From Patiria miniata (Eukaryota > Echinodermata > Asteroidea > Valvatida > Asterinidae), in the NCBI RefSeq assembly GCF_015706575.1, contig NW_024037070.1:3095874-3159873 (forward strand): DNA of 64,000 bases. The letters are read 5' to 3'. The position numbers and the translations under genes are program-made. How positions within the stretch are numbered: position 1 is the first letter of the stretch; every line of letters starts with the position of its first letter. This document shows, one piece after another, positions 55,030-64,000 of the stretch. The notes under the pieces were generated by a model, which was not told the DNA's origin, ran no database searches, and worked only from the letters and a program-made list of their open reading frames with translations.

Positions 55030-56900
55030 AACTTTAATAATTTATGTCAACTTGATTCTTAAGAAAGTGATGAAAGCGACAGACGAATGGAAATTTCGAA
55101 AACAACATTAAATTTTGCTGGTTGACTTGGCATGGTGACATGCAGTACAGTTTAATTAAAGCATACACAGATTAACTTTATGTAAAGGAGTCGTAATAGT
55201 GTCCCGTTTTAATTCATCAGGTCCGTCTCTAGATGGCGGTTGAAAGTTGAACTTTTTATTGGGGGAAGACTCTTTTTTTTTCATTCCTTTTCAGCATTGT
55301 CTTTGGCTGAATGTACTCCGACAAAGGTCCAAGAAATATTAAGACCTTAATATAGAATAACATATTCACTATAATTATGTATCGATGGTTAAAAAAAATC
55401 AGTGTAATATACACAGCTTGCAGTTGAGTTACTACTCGCGATTGATATTCTCTGAAACAGCTCTCCGATATTTCGTGTCACCGGACCCGAAGGATTGAAG
55501 GCACAAAGGACCCAGGCTCATTTGCTGTTCATTTCCAGAATAACCCGACTACACATCCAAAGAAGAATGTTATTAACCTTAACTGTTGTAGATATTACTC
55601 TCTTCGAGAAACCATTGAAAAGAATGCACAGCCTTAAATTTTATCACGAAACAATATTTGGTCCATAGCACAGTTTATTTCCAAAGATTTTGACCGATCG
55701 TTGGAAATCGCCTACATTAAATTTCTTGATTTCTTGTAAATGACAGCAAGACAGACGGGATATTTTGCAGTTTTTAAATTTTTATTACCTTTACGACCTC
55801 TAATCCAAGTAGGCTTTTAAAGATAATTCCCGGTAGGTTTACATCTGGGATAAATGCAAATAATCCTGTATGCTATTTCAAACAATAATTATACATCTGT
55901 ACGTTTCATCATTCAAGGAAAACATATTAATATTATGCAAAAAATGTGACTGAAATGAGGTATGAACGTCTTCAAGATGTTAGTGGAGTATTTTTTAGCA
56001 GAGCCGTAATAAAGTATTGCCGGTCATTATGTTTTATACAGAGAATAAAATATATATTTTTACATACAAATAATCCAAATTACATGTTGTTGTAATTTTT
56101 ACCTCTCATTTACATGTTGATATTTGTCTGAGAATGAACATAACTCATAACTCGGGAACCGGTTTAAAAGGAAAAAAAAAACACTTTTGTAAATATAACA
56201 GATGTGCCTTGAGGAACGAAAGACGTGCTTACCATATGTTTTAAACGTTCGTTATAATGGACCTTTAATAACATGAGATGTCTTAACCGCTTCATAAATG
56301 CATATTAGTTACTACATACATTTTTTTCAGATTGATCAATATCAGAACAGAAACGAAAGGTTCAACAACATGCTTCAGAAAGCTGATATTTTCCTGAATA
56401 GTTTTGTAAATCTAATTTTCAACGTAAAACTAAAAGCCACTTCCTAAATTTCGTAAAACTATATGTATCTATTACAAAGTTTAAAACATGCTAAAGTAAA
56501 CAAATGCACATCAATGTGCAGCTCTGTGTACATCATTAGTTAAAATAGCATTAGTTATATATAACTATATGAAACCAACTATTGTCCTAATATAGTTATG
56601 AAAGACTAATAACTAAGGAAACGTGTGAAAGTATTATCAGCTTACGTGTATTTTTTTTTTTAATATACAACATTGGCAACAACACTCTCTAGTGTCGGGA
56701 AATGGCTCACACAAGGTAGAGACTGCACTGAAAAAATGTAGTCGACAAGTAATGGATTCAATGCACTCTATTTTTTCCATACAAATTCGATCACTGATTT
56801 CATTCTAAAATTATGTGCATTCAGGTGAAATTTATTCCTTGAGCGCTCAGTAATCTTTTTTTTTACATAGCAATCCATCTATCAATTACAAAGTATGTCA
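55030..56900 (-). repeat. Large dispersed repeat, copy iii (inverted)
   Basis: Reverse complement of copy ii (39905-41625) from AAGAATCAAGTTGAC at 55050 to CACTCTCTAGTGTCGGG near 56700. It extends further, to about 56900, into sequence shared with copy i (GTGCATTGAATCCATTAC on the minus strand). Lies downstream of gene B as copy ii lies downstream of gene A, but in the opposite orientation to the gene. Confidence 0.8.
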
Positions 56901-57404
56901 AATTTATATTTTATTTGTATTGTTATACACTTAAAAATAGTTTTCTTGTAACGAAATAGTTTAATAATGCTATTTCTAAGTAAATTGATTTAAGAATGCA
57001 AAGAACCTTTGCTGATTTTGGGACACTTTAAATCCCTTTCACTCCAAGCACATGTATATAAACTACAGTTCTATCTATAGGTATATGGCCGTAATTATCA
57101 AGCAGCTACAAGTATTCCATTGTACTCAATTGTGTTGACATTATTTCTCAAACAAACGAACATTTATCACCCTACATTTTATTTCCGGGGATAATATTAC
57201 CAATATCAGCAGCAACAGACACTGTTACATTTTTAAAGGTGCATGTATATCTATGCTTTGTGTGCATTGTTTCTTGAAGAAACAAAATTTCTCGAAATAT
57301 ATATGTACGGTTCATTTTAACCTGTTGCCCTTCTTGCGCCACAAAAATAGGAAATGTGTATATACAAAACAGGACAAATTCAGAGAAGTATATAGGGTTC
57401 AACT

Positions 57405-57660
57405 CTAAAAGGCACCTGGGGTAGACACAAGGTCTGGGGCACTGAAGGCAAATGATGCATTACTGTTCAATTCAACATTTGAAATTGGAGGGGGGGTGGG
57501 CACACTTAGATCCGTTTGGAGGCACGCGGCCACGCGCCACCCTGCCCTCCCCCACCCCCACGTAGTTACGCCACTGCGAATGCCTGCTACCAAGCCCCCC
57601 CCCCCACACCCCACGCCTCCCCCACCCCACCCTTGGGAGTAACATGACTTTTGTTTAAGT
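57405..57660. other. Gene B 3' region with C/G-rich tracts
   Basis: Downstream of the stop: C-rich runs (57595-57625) and a GGAGGGGGGGTGGG block (57487). Likely 3' UTR or repeat-derived. An antisense-looking ORF is low complexity. Confidence 0.4.
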
Positions 57661-57678
57661 CGGCGGTCCATCTTCCGG

Positions 57679-57940
57679 CTAGTTTCCTGGTACGTAGTCG
57701 TAACTCGGGGGTGGCCCATCTGGGGGTGATGGGGTAGGCAGCAGAGGAACCTTCAGGTTAACCTCATTTTCAGTCGCACACTCTGCATCTGCGGCTGCAG
57801 CAGCTCCGCTGATGGTAGTCTCATGTACCGGTGGTGGGTTTGTGTCTGTGCGTGGATCGTTGTAGGTATTGCCAGAAGATATCAGCGCAATACCTGTACC
57901 TGGGGCTCGAACTGTTCTCTGGTTGTTGTTTTTCCTCCAC
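57679..57940 (-). CDS. Gene B last exon: shortened cytoplasmic tail
   Basis: WRKNNNQR, Ala run, then PPPSYDYVPGN and TAG at 57679-57681. Relative to gene A the tail loses about 13 residues including the second PPxY. Acceptor TATAG/GTGG. Confidence 0.88.
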
Positions 57941-60900
57941 CTATAAAGCGAATGAATGCATGAAAAAAAATAGTTGTCTTGAAATGAAAACTCATCACCC
58001 ATAGTCCGTGGGACGAGAGCCCCAAAACGACATGTAGTTTATGATGTACAATATCGAAAAAACTTTGTTCCCCGATCCACAGTTTGTTTGAGAATGAGAA
58101 AATCTGGGATAAAACCGCCGAAAATTCTGCATGAGAAAAACGTAAGGAATAGCGCCCTCTATTGACACAGTCAGAAACCTTTTCGCACGCAATGAGTGCT
58201 TGCCAGTTAATATAAGTTTTCCCTGCTATTTTAAAACGTTTATCGTTTATTTCTAATATTCAAATTTGTCCATCAACATCGATTTAGTGCATTTCCAATG
58301 TTTAATTTTGTCTGTTGTCAGACAATTTCAAATTCAGTCCAAGCAAATTCAAACGATGAACACACGTTTTCGTCACCGAGTATTCAATTTCGTCTCATTC
58401 TACGCCAAACCTTGTCATTCAGAAATTAAATTCGTCTAATTGATTTATGTGTATATGAGACGAATTCGATCACTGAATGCTGCCATTCGCAACAGCTTAA
58501 ACGAATTTGATCTGTAATGACGAATATTCTCGACCCAGTGACTAAGGAGGTTGACCAAACTTTGAAATTGAATGGTAAATGACTAATTAGTTTTGTTAAA
58601 AGCGTGTGAAATTTTTCTTGGGCGAAATTGAATGTTAGAGTTTGTGAATTTGAATGGAAAATGTGGTAAAATAGCCGGGAAAATCTATACTTCTTTCAAC
58701 TTTCATAACACATGCATATTCTTGATTTGTGTTATAATTTCTCATCACGATGCCAAACCCTTTTTATTACAGTTTGTCCAACTTGAGATGATCGAATGTT
58801 ATGTATTGGCCACATAAAAATGTATTAGTATAGTTAAACCGTATACCCAGCTGAGAATCTCAGAGTAACATCTCTCAGTTCTGCCCCCGCCCTTTTTTTT
58901 TTGGGGGGGGGGATTTGTCGAAAATCCACAAGTGAAATTTTTTTAACAGACTTTCCTCCCTTTTCAATAGCAGTGACGCAGAATTTTAAAAGGGGATTAT
59001 ATACATGTATATCAGATTGTTGAAGCGTCTTATTACAAAACCACTCAAAAATTACATCTCATGTTCTCATACATAACATGTACTTAGGTTGATTTGTATT
59101 TTTGATTACACTTTGATAAACAAAAAAAATGACTCGGAAATAAGACGGCAATAACTACAAATAATTTTTTTATATTCCAGGCACAATGTGGTTTAAGTAA
59201 TCACCTAAAGAAATACAAATCGTGATTTACTTAATATAATCTAATTTTATTTCATGTATTTATGTTTTGTGGGGGGCAATTAAAACATGCACAGTTTTCA
59301 CCCACACAAGAAGAATGGTATTTAGATGACATAAGTTTGTTCAATCTGTACTGAATGAGCATTTGACTCGTTTATTTTCAACTGACAAAATGTATACATC
59401 ACAGACCGATTACATAAATTGTTGTATATAGGCCTAACATGTGAAAAGTCTCATCGCAAATTGAATGACCCACTTTAAGAGAAAATGAACTTATTTTCCC
59501 TTATTTGGAAGCTTTGAATTGCAGCATTACAACTGCTTTTATTTTGTTTCAGCTGAGTATCGTTTTTATTATTTTGAATATTGTTTTAAGAATTGATTCA
59601 TGTTTTGTTGTTGCTCCATCCATTCCATTAAAACCACCAGTAAACCCCAACGGCCCACCCGCTTCCCTTTTTGAGGCTGCATCAAATTATAATTTTTTTT
59701 TTAAATTTCAGGCATACTTAGGTCATGTAGGTGGTGTGAGATCCTATTTTAAGTGCAGTGTTGGTGGGTCGAGTTTCCGCCGCGCCGTTCGAGTGCGAGA
59801 ACAATAAAAATACTCGTGACAAGAACAAACCGCCCGAATTCGTACGGCCATTGCGTGAGAAAATGTTTCTGACTTATGTCAATAAAGGGCGCTGTTTCTT
59901 TTTTTTTTCTCATGTAGAATTTTCGACGTTTTTATGCTAGATTTTCCCATTCCCAAACAAAGTCTGAATCGAAGAACAAAGTTTTTTCGATATGGTACAC
60001 CATAATCTACATGTCTGTGAAGTTTTATAAAATTCGGCGAACCAGACCGCGTGGCGAGCGGAAAAAAGGCCTCGTCCCACGGACTACCACTGCTACTGCA
60101 AGTTGTTCTCCTTGACATTGCATGTGACATCTCTAAAACGAGATCAAATTCATCATGAAATGCTCAATATATGCTCAAGAAAAAATGGCTTATATTAGGC
60201 CCTAAGTCTATGAACGTTTCGGCTTAACACGACTGAAATGCCCAATTGTTTCACATTTGGAAGTTGGAACGTTTGCTTGTAAAAGTGAGGCCAATATCAA
60301 TAGAATTAAGAAGAGCCGTGCTTAGCAAGCATAAGTTACCAGCCAAAATCTCATGTCATGATAATGCTCTTGACTGGTACGCTGCCAATGCCAGCTAAGC
60401 ATCAATCTCGTGTTTCGTCCCTCGTGCTACCTCATTTTGCAACTCCTAACCAGCATGTTCTCCTTCCCCTGCTTATTAAAACGTAGAATTATTGTCAGTT
60501 AAAACAGTTAAAACGTAGAATTATTGTTAAAACGTAGAATTATTGTCTTTTTTACGTTTCTTCCTTGTAGACTGTATCTCCTCGAGTGGATTTAGCCTAA
60601 TGGTGTCGAAATATCGCAGACATATAGAAAGTGAGCTTACCTTCTTCTGATGAGGAGGAAACCAAGAAGCAGGATGACCACGAAGAGAACTCCTCCGGCC
60701 ACTCCCCCTCCTGCTGCCTTCCCTACTAACGTCTCATTAGCTTCCAATAAAAAAAAATCAATAGTTTATTTCAGTCCCAGTGTGCTTATCAGCCACCAAA
60801 GTAAAAAAACAGAGCAAGATTATTGTTCTTCATGTTGCCATATAACTTACTCGAATATCTTATTGGGTGCATGTTTATGCAGATCACATTATAGTCAAAG

Positions 60901-63900
60901 TGTATTCCGATTGATGTCCTTAAGCTTCTGTCAAAAGACCAATGACAAAGTAAAACTAGTGACATGTGATCAGGGGCGGCGGAACGCTTTTCAAAATGGG
61001 GGAGGGAGGGGACAACACCAAAAAGGCGCGCTTGTTCAGAAAAAAGGGGCACCTTCCGTCGATGTGAAAGTGGAGGAAAAGAATATGGTCCCTTTCATTT
61101 TGCGATATACCTATATGATGATTGACGAGGAACTTTTATGAATACGTTGTCAATCTTGCTCTTTGTGTTGTTTTTACTTAGTTATAGAGAGACCATTTTT
61201 TTTTTATTGCAAGAGGGACACTGTTGCTTCTGATGGCCATGTTCAGTGACTATATTCGCGTGAAGAGCACTATTATTGTTAGGGGCCTCTTTTCCATCAT
61301 TATTGAGAGGGGCGAAATTTTAATGTTGCGAGCGGGGCACTATAATTGAATGTGCTTTCAAGGGGCAGTTTTCAATCCCGAGAAGTTTTCACGAGAGGGG
61401 CACAATTGTTCTTGATGGCCACTTTTCCATCTCGAGAGGGGCACAATTTTAATTTGTGCTTTCGAGGGGTAGTGGTCCATCTGCAGAAGGTGCACAATCT
61501 TGTTAATGCGAGAGGGGCAGTTGGGTTTATGAGGGCCAGTTTTGCATTACAACAGAGGAGACAATTTTATTTGGAGCGCTATCATATGCTTTCATATGCC
61601 CCACCCCGGTTCCACCGCTGGCGTCATGCGATACGTTTTGTGGGATTGAGTCAGTTTTGATCTCGTACCTCTGGGATCATCTACCGGAGAACACTCCACT
61701 GGTTTGCTGGACCAAGAGCCGTCTGATTGGCAGACTCGCTCTGCGTAGTGACGGTCGGTTCCCCTGACGACAAAGTCAACACTACACGTGAAAGTGGCCA
61801 CTTCGCCCGGTTCAAATACGTGATCTTGCCCTTCGGCTATCGTCACGTGGTTCAATTTGGGTGGAGCCGTGCAGCCCTTCTTGACGACTGTTTGATGAAA
61901 CAATACAAGATTTGCATTTAAACTGAAAAGTAAAACAAGAGTTTCTAAACATTTGGGCGTACAAACAATTAGTCAAGCTGAATAGTTTAGCTTATTCAAA
62001 CAATAACTTGACTACTTATGTGCCCCCTTTTGACGAACCCGTCAGGCAGATTGACTTATATTTGTCATCAGAAATGAGGACAGTGGATTTTTCAGCTCGC
62101 CAGATAAGTGTCATTATGACAAATAGCGCCTCCACTAGTCTGGCCCTGGAAAATGGAAGTCACTGTTTTGAAACTCTCTATATAGGTTCCATACCGACGC
62201 ACTATCAAAAAGCAGGAAAATTTTCACAACTCTCCTCAATTAAAGCTTACTTCATCTTCGTTAACAGCAATTTTAGGGCCAAATTCCATCCAACTTTCAC
62301 AGAAATGCAAGTTCGCGCTCCTGTCTGCAAGCTTGCATTTCTTTGAAAGTTGGGTGAAATTGGCCCCCAAAATTTGTCGACTTTGCCATTAAGCTGAATA
62401 TCAGTTTTTAATATGGCGACGGGCTTCGGGAATATTTGACGGCTGATCACCTCTGGATGCAAATTCGAAATACGCTTTTTTAGTACGCTCTAATCGTATT
62501 AAAATTGTACACAGCTAGGAGTTAATAGAGGAATGCACACACAGCCCATCCAGTCGAAGCTAGTGCAGCCATGGTTCATCTGTTCGGAAAACATAATTAT
62601 GGGTTGAATAATATTGAAAACAAATCCACCCGATAGTGTTTCAGAGTATTAAATCAAAATGACCGCAGCTTCGTCAGTATTCCTGGGAGTTTACTTGCGA
62701 GCAAAGGGAACTTATCTACTGTAGCGTACGCTTCATCGCTCGTTCCACAATGCTTATACATGTTAATCGGATATAGTATTAACCCTGTACCTCCGTCAAA
62801 GGTATAGCATATTGCAGTGTGCCCTAATTTGAGGCTGCTTCGACATTCTATACTTCATGCCCATGATTTCTTAACAAAACTCTGGTAGATTCAACACATT
62901 TTGACCACATTTCATATTTTTTTCCACATGGAAAACTAACGAATGCATTCATTTGAACGACGGACCGGCCATGGTACTCGAACAGAATAGTGCGCCAATT
63001 GTGTAGGCCACTTACCTTTAGTGGTTGCAGCGGGGATGGTAGTCGGTGCAGCGGGATGGGCCACAGTAGCTCCAATACGAACTGAAGATAAACACATAGC
63101 AATTAATGGGCTTTTTTTCTAATTTGAGAGGTGACATGTGATGAGCTTAATCTACTTTGCCTGGTGACCTAGGACGCATTTTTTTTCGAGAAATAACTTT
63201 CGTGTTGTGTAACTATTTGATGTTTATGTAACCAATTGGATCAATTTTTGGAAACCGTGATTTTAGGCTTATTGGAAAGGACTTTGAGTAAGTTTCCAAT
63301 GATATAGAATAATCTTTGGAATCGGAGAGTTATTTAGGTTTACAGTTCCCAAACTTCAGGCATAAAATTTGTTTATTTATTTTTAAATTCGTTGTTAAAG
63401 TTTCCCAAATGAGTTCTTCCGTTACGCACATTTCTATAAACCTACATGTATAAAAATGAAATTCCGAATATTTTCGTCATTTTGTTTACACTATTTTATC
63501 AAAATTATTATTTAGGCCTACACAGACAAAATCTCAATATTGAAACAATTAGGGTCTCTTCGTTTTTTGTTAATAGCCAAATTGGCGTGGCCCTACTTTT
63601 GTTTAATAACGCGACTATTTTTTTGTGTCTAAATTTATTTGGGGTTTGTGAAATCAAATAGTGACTGCCCAGATAAGGAATTGTCTAATTTATTTTCCTG
63701 AGACCAACATTTGTTGTCGCGTGTGATTTATGTTGAGTTTGTGTCAATTCACTGGTGGGCGTGGCTCAACGAGGGGGTCCCCGTATGTGGGCTTGCAACT
63801 TTTGACTGGTTTTGTACCGGAGGGTCACATGTGGTTATAAATGTTGTCACACCGTGCTCTTACCTATTGGTCCAACGCTTTCAGCTGATACGAGAAACCC

Positions 63901-64000
63901 ACTTCTGGTGCCAGCACCACCAGATGTGAACCTTAGCCACATGACATTGCTGTGTGATAACGTAACAGGCGGGGAACTGCTCCCACTCCGACGGAACACC
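57679..64000 (-). CDS. Gene B: CUB/CCP transmembrane paralogue of gene A, 5' end outside the window
   Basis: Five exons with matching phases: 64000-63864 (CUB end, incomplete), 63081-63016 (Thr/Pro stalk), 61887-61669 (CCP), 60725-60641 (TM), 57940-57679 (tail). The CCP, TM and tail exons are clear paralogues of gene A exons 12-14, so the two genes arose by tandem duplication, with different outer modules (CUB here, propeller and HYR there). Where gene A reads Trp (TGG) after PGN, gene B reads TAG. The tail therefore ends there and keeps only the first PPxY (PPSY). The following sequence still carries a decayed PPT. A type I surface protein is expected. The intron before the tail exon holds a 2.1-kb transposon. 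Confidence 0.82.
58002..60086. mobile_element. 2.1-kb non-autonomous DNA transposon in gene B intron
   Basis: Terminal inverted repeats of about 200-240 bp: left 58002-58205, right 59848-60086, both starting TAGTCCGTGGGACGAG and ending near the CACGCAATG block. The left arm lacks about 47 bp present in the right. The flanks allow a TA duplication if the ends are read as GTCCGTGG. The interior is AT-rich with no transposase; the 100-codon ORF at 59505 has no domain. Confidence 0.75.
60087..60640. other. Gene B intron sequence
   Basis: Contains a short repeated block AAAACGTAGAATTATTGT (three times, 60478-60550). No exon seen. Confidence 0.5.
60641..60725 (-). CDS. Gene B exon: transmembrane helix
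   Basis: GKAAGGGVAGG lead, then VLFVVILLLGFLLI and RRR. One codon longer than gene A exon 13. Phase 1 in, 2 out. Donor GAAG/GTAAGC. Confidence 0.88.
60965..61600. repeat. Degenerate GAGAGGGGCA-rich repeat in gene B intron
   Basis: Starts with CAGGGGCGGCGGAACGC, then many spaced copies of GAGAGGGGCA or GAGGGGCAxT (61305-61540) about 60-80 bp apart, each followed by AAT or ATT-rich sequence. The open frame over it is a by-product. Confidence 0.5.
61669..61887 (-). CDS. Gene B exon: CCP/sushi domain
   Basis: 73 codons, phase 1-1. CTAPPKLNHVTIAEGQDHVF, TFTCSVDFVV, RVCQSDGSWSSKPVEC. Almost the same as gene A exon 12. Donor AGAG/GTACGA. Confidence 0.92.
61921..63015. other. Gene B intron with a hairpin
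   Basis: A 36-bp inverted pair (62276-62312 against 62336-62372, GGCCAAATTCCATCCAACTT and its partner) encloses 23 nt, a possible very short TIR element. No exon seen in the rest. Confidence 0.55.
63016..63081 (-). CDS. Gene B exon: Thr/Pro stalk
   Basis: 22 codons, phase 1-1, rich in Ala, Thr and Pro (HPAAPTTIPAATTK), a likely O-glycosylated spacer. Acceptor ATCTTCAG, donor AAAG/GTAAGT. Gene A has no such exon. Confidence 0.8.
63864..64000 (-). CDS. Gene B exon: end of a CUB domain (cut by window edge)
   Basis: The frame that splices in phase 1 to the stalk reads SNVMWLRFTSGGAGTRSGFL, the F.S....GF pattern at the end of CUB domains. Donor ATAG/GTAAGA. Confidence 0.78.

Overview
This is a repeat-dense animal nuclear window with spliced genes and no bacterial-style gene packing. 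The host genes encode CUB, HYR, CCP/sushi and LDL-receptor YWTD modules on phase-1 exons, plus a sulfotransferase-fold protein. The transposons are Penelope, PIF/Harbinger, a CR1/L2-like LINE, tRNA-derived SINEs, a Ty3-type LTR element and many foldback elements. Together these suggest a non-vertebrate metazoan, most likely a deuterostome such as an echinoderm, hemichordate or amphioxus. The species cannot be fixed from the sequence.

Left part (1-19.8 kb): a transposon graveyard. It holds a TIR element (0.61-1.29 kb), a 5'-truncated Penelope-like RT pseudogene (2.1-3.5 kb), three minisatellite arrays built on the palindrome GCGTTATAACGC, and an almost perfect 1,834-bp tandem duplication (4.05-7.71 kb). 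A broken PIF/Harbinger transposon (about 9.3-12.1 kb, with likely transposase N-terminal fragments inside the duplicated unit) carries a spliced transposase and a convergent Myb/SANT-like gene. Its surroundings are interrupted by a LINE 3' end, a SINE and a foldback. An orphan WD40 exon resembling DCAF6 sits at 14.0 kb, next to a 219-bp satellite.

Middle (19.8-34 kb): a full-length 7.9-kb Ty3/gypsy-type retrotransposon with identical-looking 361-bp LTRs and a 4-bp target-site duplication. It encodes gag, pol and, in the env position, a third ORF with SGNH (GDSL-type) hydrolase motifs. Downstream lie three foldback elements with 9-bp target-site duplications (31.4-33.6 kb).

34.0-35.2 kb: a single-coding-exon gene for a 263-aa sulfotransferase-fold protein (+ strand). 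It is followed by MITEs, an approximately 318-bp satellite (37.3-39.9 kb) and copies of a large unclassified dispersed repeat (35.7-36.9, 39.9-41.6 and, inverted, 55.0-56.9 kb).

Right part (41.7-64 kb): two paralogous receptor-like genes in tandem on the minus strand. Gene A is complete for its coding exons: 14 exons, 2,916 nt, 971 aa. It encodes a signal peptide, a six-blade YWTD propeller, five HYR domains, two CCP domains, a TM segment and a tail with two PPxY motifs. Gene B runs off the right edge and encodes CUB, a Thr/Pro stalk, CCP, TM and a tail cut short by a stop codon where gene A has Trp, which removes the second PPxY. Both look like cell-surface recognition or adhesion proteins whose tails could recruit WW-domain (NEDD4-type) partners. 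That role is inferred from the motifs, not shown.
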